Of a stretch of 64,000 nt of DNA, positions 43,914-52,969 are shown piece by piece. The position numbers were made by a program, and so were the translations under genes. The notes under the pieces were generated by a model. That model worked only from the letters and a program-made list of their open reading frames with translations. It did not search any database and was not told where the DNA came from. Within the stretch, counting starts at the first letter, position 1. The number at the start of each line of letters is the position of its first letter. Origin of the DNA: Mycolicibacterium vinylchloridicum (lineage in GTDB: Bacteria; Actinomycetota; Actinomycetes; Mycobacteriales; Mycobacteriaceae); assembly GCF_013404075.1 (NCBI RefSeq), contig NZ_JACBJQ010000014.1, forward strand, positions 1 through 64,000. Reading direction: 5' to 3'.

Positions 43914-45230
43914 ATGCCCGCAAAGTTTCACCTCGGTTGGTTCATGAATTTCATTCCGCCGGAGTGGGATACCGATGACGCCTCGCCGGATGCGCACAAG
44001 TGGCCCAACGGGCAGTTCTACGTCGACATGGCGCGCAGCATGGAGCGCGCCTGTTTCGACCTCATCATGATCGAGGACACCGTGATGGTGGCCGACGCCT
44101 ACGGCGGCACCATGGAAGGGGCGTTGAGACATTCGGCGTTCGCGCCCAAGCACGACCCGGTTCCGCTGGCCGTTCTCATCGCAGCCAACACCGCGAAAAT
44201 GGGTGTGGTGGCGACGATGTCGACGTCGTTTTATCCGCCGTATCTGTTGGCGCGGCTGTGCTCGACGGTGGATTCGATTGCCGGGGGTCGGTTCGGGTGG
44301 AACATCGTGTCGTCGGCTGAGGATCGGGCGGCGCAGAATTTCGGGTTGGAGGGGTTGCCTGAGCATGACGAGCGTTACAACGTCGCCGAGGAGTACTTCG
44401 ACGTCGTCAATCAGTTGTGGGACTCCTGGGACTCCGACGCCGTCGTGATGGACCGGGAGACACACACCTATGCCGATTACCGGAAGGTCCGCACCATCGA
44501 CTTCGTGGGGAAGTACTTCCGGTCGCGCGGGCCGTTGAACACCGTTCCCTCCCCGCAACATCGGCCGGCATTCCTGCAGGCCGGCGCGTCGCCGCGCGGG
44601 CGGGCGTTCGCCGCGGGCGCCGCCGATGCGATCGTCGCGGTGGGTACCGGAACCGAAGGGATGAAGGAGTATCGAGATGACATCCGGGCCAGAGCCGCTG
44701 CGGCAGGACGCAATCCCGATGACGTCAAACTGTTGTTCGTGGTATCGCCCACTGTCGCCGCCACCGAAACCGAGGCGTGGGCCAAGGTACAGCGGGTCCT
44801 CGAACACCCGTCCTATATCGAGAAGTCATTGGTCAACATCTCGTCGAACACCGAAATCGATTTCAAACAGTTCGATCTCGATGAGCCGCTGCCGGAGGGC
44901 CTGACCACCAACGGCGAGCGCGGCTCGCTGGAGTACTTCATGCGCGGCGACGGTTCTCCCGACCCCAAGACACTTCGTGAGCTCGTTCTGCATCGCGCCA
45001 AGCGTGGCCTGGAACTGGTCGGCACTCCAGCGCAGGTCGCGCAGAAGATGGGGGAGGCGATGGAAGAGGTTGGCGGGGACGGCTTTCTGATCGCCAAACC
45101 GGGCTGGGACGTGTCGCGGGCCTACATCACCGACATCTGTGACGGCCTGGTGCCCGAATTGCAGCGACTCGGGCTGACGCGCACCGAGTACACCGCCTCG
45201 ACCTTGCGCGGCACGCTTCGCGAGTTCTGA
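43914..45230 (+). CDS. FMN-dependent monooxygenase, NtaA/SnaA/DszA family (copy 6)
   Basis: 438 residues from ATG 43914 (5 nt after GGAGG); an in-frame GTG at 43890 would add MIEKQEDG and is less likely. MPAKFHLGWFMNFIPPEWD; GGGRFGWNIVSSAEDRAAQNFG with one Glu-to-Gly change against the other copies; GPLNTVPSPQHRPAFLQAG; GGDGFLIAKPGWDVSRAY, close to copy 3. Third gene of the tandem array, 4 nt before an MFS gene. Confidence 0.9.
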   Translation: MPAKFHLGWFMNFIPPEWDTDDASPDAHKWPNGQFYVDMARSMERACFDLIMIEDTVMVADAYGGTMEGALRHSAFAPKHDPVPLAVLIAANTAKMGVVATMSTSFYPPYLLARLCSTVDSIAGGRFGWNIVSSAEDRAAQNFGLEGLPEHDERYNVAEEYFDVVNQLWDSWDSDAVVMDRETHTYADYRKVRTIDFVGKYFRSRGPLNTVPSPQHRPAFLQAGASPRGRAFAAGAADAIVAVGTGTEGMKEYRDDIRARAAAAGRNPDDVKLLFVVSPTVAATETEAWAKVQRVLEHPSYIEKSLVNISSNTEIDFKQFDLDEPLPEGLTTNGERGSLEYFMRGDGSPDPKTLRELVLHRAKRGLELVGTPAQVAQKMGEAMEEVGGDGFLIAKPGWDVSRAYITDICDGLVPELQRLGLTRTEYTASTLRGTLREF

Positions 45231-45234
45231 GACG

Positions 45235-46404
45235 GTGCCCGGCACCGTAGCACCGTGGCGCCATGGGCTGACCATGATCCTGGTGGGCTTCGTGTTGGCC
45301 ATGACGGCGCCGATCGAGCTGCTCTATGCGATCCGGCTTGGTCTGTCCACCGTCGAGGTGACGGCGTTCATCGTCGTCTCGGCAGTGGGCATGATCGCCG
45401 TCGACGTGCTGGGAACCCATGCCGTCACCCGCATCGACGCCCGCACGCTGCTGGTCGCCGGCCTGGTGCTGTTCGCGGCGAGTGAAGCGGCGTTCGCCGC
45501 CTCCGCGGGTGTGGCGGGCTTGTTGGGGGCGCGGATCCTGCAGAGCGGCTCGGGGGCCGCGATCGCCGGGGCAACCCTGCAGACGGCGGTTCGAACCGGT
45601 CGGCAGCCGCACCGCGTGCTCGGCACCAATCAGGGGTTGCAGTTGTTGGGCGCGGCCGTCGGCGCCCCGGTGGGTGGCGTGCTGGCCGGCCTGCTCGCCG
45701 GGCTGGCCGGGTACCGGTTGAGCTTTCTGTTCTGCGCCGGCGCCAGTGTGATGGTGGCTCTTGCCGCGCGGGTGCTGTTGCCCCGGCTGCCGGCACAGAC
45801 CACCGGCCGGCCGCGGATCGGCCTGCCCGATCTCACCATCGCCCCGGTGCTGCGATTTGCGTTGGCGCTGGGGTTGTTCGGCAACTATCTGCGCAGCGGC
45901 ATCGAGAACACCGCGCTGCCACTGGTCGGAAATGACAATGGGATGTCCTCGGCGACAATTGGATTGGCTTTGGGGGTGCTCTCGGCCGTCGAGATCGTTG
46001 TGCTGGCCCGCTCCGGTCGGATCTTCGAGTCTGTCGCGCCGGCCCGCTGCCTGGCCATTGCGCTTTCGCTGGGCATTGCCGCGGTGACACTCCTTGCCAC
46101 CACGCACAGTCCGCCGTTCTTCTTCGGGGCGGCCGCGGTGTTCGGCGTCGTTGACGGTATTGCACTGTCGGCGCCGCCGGTGCTCGTCGTTGCGCTGAGC
46201 CCCAACGCGGCGAGCGGCGTTGCGACGTATCGAATCGCCTGCGGGATCGGTTCATTCGTGGGGGCCGGAAGCGTCAACATGCTGATCGCCGTGCTGGGTT
46301 CGATGGCTGGTCTGCTGGCGGTCGCAGTGACGTTGGGCGCCGGTGTCATCCTCGCCCGCAGCACGGGACGGCGCGTCGGCACCGCCGCGGCGTCATCGCC
46401 GTGA
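45235..46404 (+). CDS. MFS transporter (cluster MFS 3)
   Basis: 389 residues, about 12 helices, starting at GTG 45235 only 4 nt after copy 6, so it belongs to that operon. It begins APWRHGLTMILVGFVLAMTAPIELLYA. It is clearly related to the MFS protein at 51743-52969 (both have SLTAPLEVLF/MTAPIELLY starts and the VDVLGT/VDVFGTR loop), giving a second paralogous pair of transporters in the cluster. Substrate unknown. Confidence 0.87.
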   Translation: MPGTVAPWRHGLTMILVGFVLAMTAPIELLYAIRLGLSTVEVTAFIVVSAVGMIAVDVLGTHAVTRIDARTLLVAGLVLFAASEAAFAASAGVAGLLGARILQSGSGAAIAGATLQTAVRTGRQPHRVLGTNQGLQLLGAAVGAPVGGVLAGLLAGLAGYRLSFLFCAGASVMVALAARVLLPRLPAQTTGRPRIGLPDLTIAPVLRFALALGLFGNYLRSGIENTALPLVGNDNGMSSATIGLALGVLSAVEIVVLARSGRIFESVAPARCLAIALSLGIAAVTLLATTHSPPFFFGAAAVFGVVDGIALSAPPVLVVALSPNAASGVATYRIACGIGSFVGAGSVNMLIAVLGSMAGLLAVAVTLGAGVILARSTGRRVGTAAASSP

Positions 46405-46452
46405 CCTAGCGCACGACCGATGCGGGTTCGACACCGGACGAAACGTGGAACC

Positions 46453-46468
46453 GATGGCGCGCAATACC
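46453..46468 (+). promoter_or_regulatory. Cluster motif site (permease genes)
   Basis: GATGGCGCGCAATACC, 82 nt before the first permease start. The exact core GCGCAATA is also seen at 37374. Confidence 0.5.
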
Positions 46469-46549
46469 GTCGCAACCTGACAGTACTGCTGTTGACACCG
46501 GTGGCATGTGCACTCGAATCGGCATCATTCTTCTTCGCCAGGAGGTCCC

Positions 46550-47434
46550 ATGGCCATCGCACAACCCTATGTTCCGGGCGCTCTGCTGCCACTTCCCGCG
46601 CGGGGCAGAGTCGTCCTGGCCCTCGACAACTATTTCCGAGGTACCTCGGTGGCGAGTTGGATCGCCTTCGGGGCACTCGCGGCGATGTTCCTGATCGCCA
46701 TCTTCGCGCGGGTGATCGCCCCGTTCGATCCGTTGGTGCCGGTCGGCAAGCCGATGACGGCGCCGAGTGCCGACAACTGGATGGGTACCGACACGGTCGG
46801 GCGCGACGTACTGTCGCGGGTTCTGGTCGGCATGTCCAGCAGTTGGTGGGGCGCGCTGGCCGTGGTGGCGTCCGGCGTGGTGCTGGGGGGCGCGATCGGG
46901 CTGATCGCCGGTGCGGTCGGTGGATTCGTCGACAGCATGCTGATGCGCATGACCGATGTGTTCCTGGCATTGCCGGGACCGATCCTGGCGATCGCGGTGG
47001 TCGCGGCGATGGGGCCGTCGTACGTTCACACCCTGATCGGCGTGGCGATCGTGTGGTGGCCGCTCTACACCAGAATCGTGCGTGCGGAGGTACGCCGGCT
47101 GCGTGCCTCACCACACATGGAGGCGGCTCGGATCGCCGGGGCCAGTTGGCGGCGGCGGCTGACCCGGCACCTGCTGCCGGGTGCCATCCCGGTCACCATC
47201 GTCACCGCCAGCCTGGACATCTCGGCGCTGATCCTGTTGTTGTCCGGCCTGTCGTTCCTCGGACTTGGCGCACCGCAGCCCGCTCCTGAACTGGGCGCAA
47301 TGAGCGCCCAAGGTTTGACGCATGTCTTCACGGCGTGGTGGATCCCCATCTTCCCGGCCGTCGGTGTTGCGCTTATCGCCATCGTCAGCAACTTCGCCGG
47401 TGACGCACTGCGCGACCGGATACGGGATCGCTGA
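46550..47434 (+). CDS. ABC importer permease, DppC type
   Basis: 294 residues with about six membrane helices. The ATPase-contact EAA loop is EAARIAGASWRRRLTRHLLP, followed by SGLSFLGLGAPQPAPELGAM, a DppC/OppC hallmark; GTDTVGRDVLSRVL is near residue 83. ATG 46550 follows AGGAGG. It forms the channel with the next gene. The C-type permease preceding the B-type is the reverse of the common order. Confidence 0.92.
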   Translation: MAIAQPYVPGALLPLPARGRVVLALDNYFRGTSVASWIAFGALAAMFLIAIFARVIAPFDPLVPVGKPMTAPSADNWMGTDTVGRDVLSRVLVGMSSSWWGALAVVASGVVLGGAIGLIAGAVGGFVDSMLMRMTDVFLALPGPILAIAVVAAMGPSYVHTLIGVAIVWWPLYTRIVRAEVRRLRASPHMEAARIAGASWRRRLTRHLLPGAIPVTIVTASLDISALILLLSGLSFLGLGAPQPAPELGAMSAQGLTHVFTAWWIPIFPAVGVALIAIVSNFAGDALRDRIRDR

Positions 47435-47452
47435 GCGGGAAAGGACACTGCC

Positions 47453-48448
47453 ATGTTGCTCACCCTCAGCAGGCGTTCCCTCGGTGCCATCCCCGTGCTG
47501 CTCGCGCTGGTCGCCGTGGTGTTCACGCTACAAAAGGTCGCCCCCATCGACCCGGTCGTGGCACTGATCGGAGACAAAGCACCACCCCAGGTCTATGCCG
47601 CCGCCCGCGCGAAACTCGGCCTGGACGATCCGCTGCCGGTGCAGCTGTTCAACTATCTGGCCCGCGCGCTGCAGGGTGATCTCGGCATCTCCACTGTCAC
47701 CCGAACTCCGGTGGCGGACAACATCGTCAAGTTTCTGCCGGTCACGCTGGAACTCATCTTCGTGGCCTGCGTACTTGTGGCGGTGATCGGCCTGTTGCTC
47801 GGCCTGGCCACCGCCCAGGGCTGGCGCGGCTCGGGTGTACTGCGGGTGGTGATGATCTCGGGCGCGTCCATACCGGTGTTTCTGGCCTGCCTGTTGGCCA
47901 TGCTCGTCTTCTACCGCTGGCTGGGTGTCCTGCCGGTGACCGGGCAGACCGCCGCATATGACGCGCCGAAAGGCCCGACGCACTTCCTGCTCATCGACAG
48001 TCTGATCGCCGGCCGCCCGGCGCTGTTCCTCGACGTCCTCAAACACCTCATCCTGCCGGCGTTGTGTATTGCGATCGTGCCTGCGGTCGCTGTCGGCCGC
48101 GTATTGCGCAGCAGCCTGGAAGGAACCATGCGCTCGGAGTACACCCGCACCGCACGAGCCAAGGGACTGACCGAGAAGCGCATTCTGATCCGGCATGCAC
48201 TGCGCAACGCGGTCGGTCCCGTGCTGGCGATGATGGGTCTGCAGCTGGCGGCGATGATCGGCAACAGCATCCTGGTGGAGATGATCTTCGCCCGGCCCGG
48301 CATCGGCCTCTTCATCTCGCAGGCCATCTACAAGGGCGACTTCAACACCATCGCCGGCGTCACCCTGGTGATCGGCATGTTGTATGTCCTGGTCAACATC
48401 GCCGTCGACGTCCTGCAGGCGGCCGCTGACCCACGTATCGCGGTCTGA
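47453..48448 (+). CDS. ABC importer permease, DppB type
   Basis: 331 residues with about six helices. DppB-type features: an N-terminal region with ARAKLGLDDPLPVQLFNYL and LQGDLGIS, and the EAA-like loop YTRTARAKGLTEKRILIRHA followed by VEMIFARPGIGLF. Together with DppC, the two-domain ATPase at 39153 and the two lipoproteins it completes one oligopeptide-type importer spread across 18 kb. Confidence 0.92.
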   Translation: MLLTLSRRSLGAIPVLLALVAVVFTLQKVAPIDPVVALIGDKAPPQVYAAARAKLGLDDPLPVQLFNYLARALQGDLGISTVTRTPVADNIVKFLPVTLELIFVACVLVAVIGLLLGLATAQGWRGSGVLRVVMISGASIPVFLACLLAMLVFYRWLGVLPVTGQTAAYDAPKGPTHFLLIDSLIAGRPALFLDVLKHLILPALCIAIVPAVAVGRVLRSSLEGTMRSEYTRTARAKGLTEKRILIRHALRNAVGPVLAMMGLQLAAMIGNSILVEMIFARPGIGLFISQAIYKGDFNTIAGVTLVIGMLYVLVNIAVDVLQAAADPRIAV

Positions 48449-48460
48449 GCTGAGCGCCAG

Positions 48461-49222
48461 TCAGGCGGGGCGGCGGGCGCAGGCCGTGAATGCGATTCGG
48501 TCACTACGCATCCGGAACTGCGACAGGGCGCGGGCCTGACCGGTGTCGTCTTCGAGAATGTCCTCGAGGAACAGCATCGGCGCCCCGACCTCCAGGCCGA
48601 TCAGCGCTGCGCACTGCTCGTCGGCAGCGATCGCGCCGATTGTGGTGCGGCTGCGTGCAACTCGGACATTCAGATGATGCTCCAGATACAGAATCGGATC
48701 GGGCTCACTGATGTCGGCCGCGTGCGGTGCGTCGGGTTGCTGGGCCAGGTAGCAGACGACGATGCCCAGCGGCTGCAACTCCTGCAGCAGTAGAGACTCG
48801 ACCATGAGCACTGTCCAGTCCGGTGGCAGCTTCAGCCGTTCTCCGACGATGCGCAGACTGCCGAGGGTGCGGTATTCGAGGGTCTTCAATTGGGTGTCAA
48901 TGGTTGTGTCACCACCGAATTCGGCGACCGGTGAGAGGTTGTTGATGCGCAGCATCAACGATTTCGCCGAGCGGGTGCCGCGCTTCGGGCTCCTGGTGAC
49001 CAGCCCGTCCCTGGCAAGCTGCTGCAGCACGGCCCGCACTGTGTTGCGGCTCGCCGACAGCGCGTCGATCAGATCGCCTTCGGCGAGCGAGAGATCGGCC
49101 GGCCCGTTCTGCAGGGTGGAGCGCAGTAGGTCGTAGTTGCGCCGAAGGGAATTGTTGAGGCGGTCGGGGGTTCGCCGATTCCGTTGATACACCGTCTCGG
49201 GCCGCACGGGTCGGGGCCTCAC
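48461..49222 (-). CDS. GntR-family regulator with UTRA-like domain (1)
   Basis: 253 residues from GTG 49222 (ATG 49285 would add 21 residues). The N-terminal winged HTH includes DLIDALSASRNTVRAVLQQLARDGLV followed by the wing RSPKRGT. The C-terminal half resembles a UbiC-associated (UTRA) ligand domain, with LEVGAPMLFLEDILEDDTGQARALSQFRMRSDRIAF. Close paralogue of the gene at 50865 (both have PDRLNN, RxYDLLRSTL). Candidate regulator of the whole cluster through the GCGYAATR motif (inference). Confidence 0.88.
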   Translation of the reverse strand: MRPRPVRPETVYQRNRRTPDRLNNSLRRNYDLLRSTLQNGPADLSLAEGDLIDALSASRNTVRAVLQQLARDGLVTRSPKRGTRSAKSLMLRINNLSPVAEFGGDTTIDTQLKTLEYRTLGSLRIVGERLKLPPDWTVLMVESLLLQELQPLGIVVCYLAQQPDAPHAADISEPDPILYLEHHLNVRVARSRTTIGAIAADEQCAALIGLEVGAPMLFLEDILEDDTGQARALSQFRMRSDRIAFTACARRPA

Positions 49223-49351
49223 CGCGCACCCCCGGCGGTGCAGAACTCGCGAAGGTCGGTCATCACGAAAAGCCTCCTCATCCATCGAGTAAACCGATGG
49301 TTTCGGAATAACAACGCCGTGTTTCCGCGGCGCGCCACATCGGAGTCAGCC

Positions 49352-49366
49352 GCTTTACGCGGGTCG
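49352..49366 (-). promoter_or_regulatory. Cluster motif site (regulator 1)
   Basis: Minus-strand CGACCCGCGTAAAG, core with one change (A for T), 67-130 nt before the regulator start depending on the start chosen. It may indicate autoregulation. Confidence 0.4.
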
Positions 49367-49442
49367 AAACCTGCTGTGATGCTGCGCACGCAGCGGTATT
49401 GTCGCCCCCTCGGCGATGATTTCGCCGCGGTAACCAAACGGA

Positions 49443-49457
49443 GTGCCGCGCAATGGG
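49443..49457 (+). promoter_or_regulatory. Cluster motif site (copy 7 monooxygenase)
   Basis: GTGCCGCGCAATGGG, 82 nt before the copy 7 start. Confidence 0.5.
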
Positions 49458-49538
49458 GGATTTCGGTGAATGTCATCGATCGATGACCGGCCCCGGATTG
49501 ACTGGGCTGCAACGAGAGTCGACCGAGGAGGCCTAAAC

Positions 49539-50855
49539 GTGGACGCCGACCGCAGAATGCATCTGGCCTGGTTTCTCGGGGACGGTTTCGGAGTCCACGA
49601 CTGGAACAGCCCCTGGCGGGGAACCGCAGCAACGGAGTGGATGACCGGCGAGTTCTACGTGGACTTCATCCGGGCACTCGAGCGGGCTCGCTTCGACTAC
49701 CTCATCATCGAGGATTCCGCCTATGTTCCCGACGGGTATGAGAAGTCGACGCGGTACTACCTGCAGAATGCACGGTCGGTGCCCAAGCACGATCCGGCTG
49801 TGTTGGCGACGCTGATGCTCGGGGCCACCCGGCACATCGGTGTGGTTCCGACGCTGGCGGTGACCGAGTACCAGCCATACCTGCTCGCCCGGCTGGTCTC
49901 GACGCTCGACAACGTATCAGGCGGGCGGGCCGGATGGAACATCGTCACCGGCAGCTCGGATCGGGCCGCCCAAAACTATGGCAAGCCCACTCAACCGGCA
50001 CACGACCTGCGTTACGAGATCGCCCAGGAGATGACCGACGCCGTGCGCGCACTGTGGTCGTCGTGGGATGCGGATTCGATTGTCGCCGAGCTGGAATCGG
50101 GAATCTTCGCCGACCATCAGAAGGTGCGCCCGGTGGATTTCGAGGGTCGGTTCTTCCGGACCCGCGGCCCGCTGAACACCGCCCCTCCGCCGCAGGGGCG
50201 GCCCGCGCTGATCCAGGCCGGCGGTTCCCCGGCCGGCCGGGCGTTCGCGGCCCGTAACGCCGACAGCATCATCGCCGCCGCCACGTCCGTGGAGGAGATG
50301 AAGGAATACCGCGACGATGTCCGCAGCCGGGCGGAGGCGGCCGGACGCGACCCCGACGAGGTCAAGGTGCTGTTCTTGTGTACGCCGTTTCTGGGCGAGA
50401 CCCGCGCCGAGGCGGTCGACCGCAAGAAGCGGCATGATGACGAACTGTGGGCGCGACCCGAGATCGGGCTTGCCGGACTCGGTTTCATCACCGACATCGA
50501 CTTCTCGCCCTATGACGTCGACACCCCACTGGCCGAACTCGCGACATCGTTCACGACCAACGGCCACCAGAGTTCACTGGCCGCGCGGCTGGGCGACCCA
50601 TGCCGCACACTGCGCGAGGTGGCGACGCAACCACATGCGATTGAACCGGTGGGCACCCCTGAGGAGGTCGCTGCCGAACTCGGGGCGATGATCGGTGCCG
50701 TCGGCGGAGACGGAGTGCTGTTCTACGTCGGTCCGCTCAACCGGCGTGTGGTGGCCGAGATCACCGACGGCTTGGTTCCCGAACTGCAGCGGCAAGGGCT
50801 GTCCCGCTTGAGCTACGACTCGCCGTTCCTGCGGGGCAACCTGACAACTTTCTGA
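49539..50855 (+). CDS. FMN-dependent monooxygenase, NtaA/SnaA/DszA family (copy 7)
   Basis: 438 residues from GTG 49539 (7 nt after GAGGAGG); an in-frame start at 49470 is not supported by a ribosome-binding site. It starts VDADRRMHLAWFLGDGFGVHDW and has GGRAGWNIVTGSSDRAAQNYG, GPLNTAPPPQGRPALIQAGGS and GGDGVLFYVGPLNRR. It is the most divergent paralogue with copy 2 (TGSS variant) and is flanked by the two GntR-type regulators, so its substrate may be the effector or its precursor (inference). Confidence 0.88.
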   Translation: MDADRRMHLAWFLGDGFGVHDWNSPWRGTAATEWMTGEFYVDFIRALERARFDYLIIEDSAYVPDGYEKSTRYYLQNARSVPKHDPAVLATLMLGATRHIGVVPTLAVTEYQPYLLARLVSTLDNVSGGRAGWNIVTGSSDRAAQNYGKPTQPAHDLRYEIAQEMTDAVRALWSSWDADSIVAELESGIFADHQKVRPVDFEGRFFRTRGPLNTAPPPQGRPALIQAGGSPAGRAFAARNADSIIAAATSVEEMKEYRDDVRSRAEAAGRDPDEVKVLFLCTPFLGETRAEAVDRKKRHDDELWARPEIGLAGLGFITDIDFSPYDVDTPLAELATSFTTNGHQSSLAARLGDPCRTLREVATQPHAIEPVGTPEEVAAELGAMIGAVGGDGVLFYVGPLNRRVVAEITDGLVPELQRQGLSRLSYDSPFLRGNLTTF

Positions 50856-50873
50856 CCGCGGGTATCACGCGGT
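50855..50873. terminator. Small hairpin between convergent genes
   Basis: ACCGCG-N7-CGCGGT at the junction of copy 7 and regulator 2; it overlaps both stop codons. Weak stem, no U-tract. Confidence 0.25.
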
Positions 50874-51644
50874 GCGGCGGGCGACGGCCGAGAAGGCCAC
50901 CCGATCGGCCCTCAGCCGCAGCTGCGACAACGCGCGAGGCTGGCCGTGCTCGTCTTCGATGACGTCCTCCAGCCAGATGACTGGGGCGCCAACGTCGATA
51001 CCGACCAGTTCCGCGGTCTGCCGATCGGCGGCGATCGCACCGACGGTGGTCTGACTGTCACCGATCCGTATCCCGATCTGATGCTCCAGAACGTGGATGA
51101 CGTCGGACTTGTCGACGTCGATGTGTGCGGACTGCTCCTCGGTGACGGCGATGTAGTTGACCGACAGGCCCAGCGGCTGGCCGTCCTCGAGCAACAGGCT
51201 CTCGATCATCAGCACGGTCCAGTCGGCCGGCAGCCGCAGCCTGTCGCGCACTATCGGCGGACACCCCAGCGACCGCGACTCCAGCGTTCGCGCCTGCACC
51301 GGGGTCAACCGGTCGATGGGAAGTACCAGCGCTCCGGTGGCTTTCGTTCCGTTCTTCGGCTCTCGGGTCACCAGGCCCTCCCGGGCGAGTTGCTGCAGCA
51401 CCGTGCGAATCGTGCTGCGGCTTGCCGAAAGTGCCTCGGTGAGTTCGCTTTCCACCAACGGACGATCGCGGTCACCGGTGGTGACCAGCGTGGAACGCAG
51501 CAGGTCGTAGGTGCGCCGGGGTGAATTGTTCAACCGGTCGGGACTTTGGCGCTGACGTTGGTAGCGGACCTCCGGGCGGACGTAGCCCGCGGCGTGGAAG
51601 CGGGGCTGAAAACTACCGTACGGTGCTTGATCGCCTGGTCTCAC
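50865..51644 (-). CDS. GntR-family regulator with UTRA-like domain (2)
   Basis: 259 residues from GTG 51644, which follows GGAAAGGAG; an upstream in-frame start at 51695 is less likely. Winged HTH ELTEALSASRSTIRTVLQQLAREGLV and wing REPKNGT. C-terminal ligand domain with LVGIDVGAPVIWLEDVIEDEHGQPRALSQLRLRADRVAF, parallel to regulator 1 throughout. It is divergent from nothing obvious (98-nt gap to the convergent-strand MFS end), and no cluster-motif site is seen upstream. The two paralogues may sense different ligands. Confidence 0.87.
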   Translation of the reverse strand: MRPGDQAPYGSFQPRFHAAGYVRPEVRYQRQRQSPDRLNNSPRRTYDLLRSTLVTTGDRDRPLVESELTEALSASRSTIRTVLQQLAREGLVTREPKNGTKATGALVLPIDRLTPVQARTLESRSLGCPPIVRDRLRLPADWTVLMIESLLLEDGQPLGLSVNYIAVTEEQSAHIDVDKSDVIHVLEHQIGIRIGDSQTTVGAIAADRQTAELVGIDVGAPVIWLEDVIEDEHGQPRALSQLRLRADRVAFSAVARRTA

Positions 51645-51742
51645 GGTCGGTGCTCCTTTCCCAAGGATCGGGGACCAAAGTCCCTTGCCTACCATGAGAC
51701 CATCTGATTGTTAACTGAGGCCGCGTGGGCGCGACGTCTGGG

Positions 51743-52969
51743 TTACGTCGGTGTCACTCGTCTTCCGACTCGGTGCGCCAGCTGCGCACTGGCCAGCAAG
51801 ATGATGGCTACCAGCGCGAAAAGCGCTGTGATGCCGATCATGCCGGCCAGCACGGCACAGCCGACGCTGCCGATCAGAATGCCGATGCCCGCCGAGATCC
51901 GGAATTTTGCCAGTCCCGCCGACGAATCCCCGACTTGAGCGACCACCAGTGCTGGCAGGCTGGCGGTGGCCCCTGCCAGTGACACGCCGAACAGGGCGGA
52001 TGCGACCAGGTAGGCCGGCACCCCGGGCATCAGCGCCAGTGCGACGGCGCACCCGGTCCCGAGGATGAACGACATGATCAGCACACTCACCACCCCGGTC
52101 GACCGGATGACCCGGTACGCCAGGAACAGCACCGCGATCTCCACACCCGACATCAGGGCGATCGCCAGCGCGATGGTGATCGTGGAGTACTCGCGGGCGG
52201 CACCCGTGATCGGCAGCGCGGTGAAAAGAACTCCACCGCGCAGGAATTCACCGCTCATCGCCAGAACCAAGGCGGCGGCGCCGCCGGCTGTCCGATCGAA
52301 CCGCGGGAGGCCGATACGAGGTGGCGCCAGTCCCAGGGGAGCATCGAGGGCGGGCAGTACCACCACCAGAGCGGCGGCGACACTGAGCGCCAGGGCGCCG
52401 GTGGCGGCGAAGGCGATCTGATAGCCGACCCGTCCGTCGATGACACCGGCGATCAGCAATCCAACCGGCGAACCGACAGCCCCGCCGAAGAGGAATGCTG
52501 CGTTGAACCGGCCCACCGAGCGGACCACATCCTCCGATGGCGCCACGCTCGTCCCGTACGCGTCGCCGCCGAGCTGCGGCAATGGCGGCCGAACACGTAC
52601 GGCTGCTTGTAATCCCGCACCGAGTACGATACCGCCGCCGCAGCCTTGCAGAATGCGAGAGGTCATCAGCACGATTCCCTCCGAGGCAAACCCGATGCCG
52701 ATGCACGCCACGCCGAACAATGCCAGCCCCGCGGTCAATGCCACCCGCGCGTCCAGGCCCGGCACGAACCTGGTGCCGAACACGTCGACAAGGATCACTC
52801 CGATCGCTGCGGACAGCATGAATATGCCTATATAAGAGCTACTTTCGGAGTAACTGCGAATGAAGAGGACTTCCAGCGGGGCGGTCAGGCTCATGGTCAC
52901 ACCTGCGGCGGCCATCAGCGGCAGGAACCAGCGCGAGCCATTGCGCCGGGGAACCGGGCAGCGGGTCAC
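51743..52969 (-). CDS. MFS transporter (cluster MFS 4)
   Basis: 408 residues, about 12 helices. GTG 52969 overlaps the RibBA-like stop (GTGA). Start VTRCPVPRRNGSRWFLPLMA; loop VDVFGTRFVPGLDARVAL. Relative of MFS 3 at 45235. Last gene of the operon copy 8 monooxygenase - RibBA-like - MFS. Substrate unknown. Confidence 0.87.
   Translation of the reverse strand: MTRCPVPRRNGSRWFLPLMAAAGVTMSLTAPLEVLFIRSYSESSSYIGIFMLSAAIGVILVDVFGTRFVPGLDARVALTAGLALFGVACIGIGFASEGIVLMTSRILQGCGGGIVLGAGLQAAVRVRPPLPQLGGDAYGTSVAPSEDVVRSVGRFNAAFLFGGAVGSPVGLLIAGVIDGRVGYQIAFAATGALALSVAAALVVVLPALDAPLGLAPPRIGLPRFDRTAGGAAALVLAMSGEFLRGGVLFTALPITGAAREYSTITIALAIALMSGVEIAVLFLAYRVIRSTGVVSVLIMSFILGTGCAVALALMPGVPAYLVASALFGVSLAGATASLPALVVAQVGDSSAGLAKFRISAGIGILIGSVGCAVLAGMIGITALFALVAIILLASAQLAHRVGRRVTPT

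Larger units (their letters stand above)
49223..49538. other. Intergenic region between regulator 1 and copy 7
   Basis: 316 nt between divergent genes (253 nt if the longer regulator start is used). It holds two cluster-motif sites, one on each strand (49352-49366 minus, 49443-49457 plus), so both genes may be controlled by the same factor. No further gene is visible. Confidence 0.6.

Noticed and set aside
41240-45230. Repeated sequence in the tandem monooxygenases as a CRISPR array or insertion sequence
   Set aside because: The repeats are in-frame coding sequence of homologous genes; there is no short repeat/spacer pattern, no transposase and no terminal inverted repeats.
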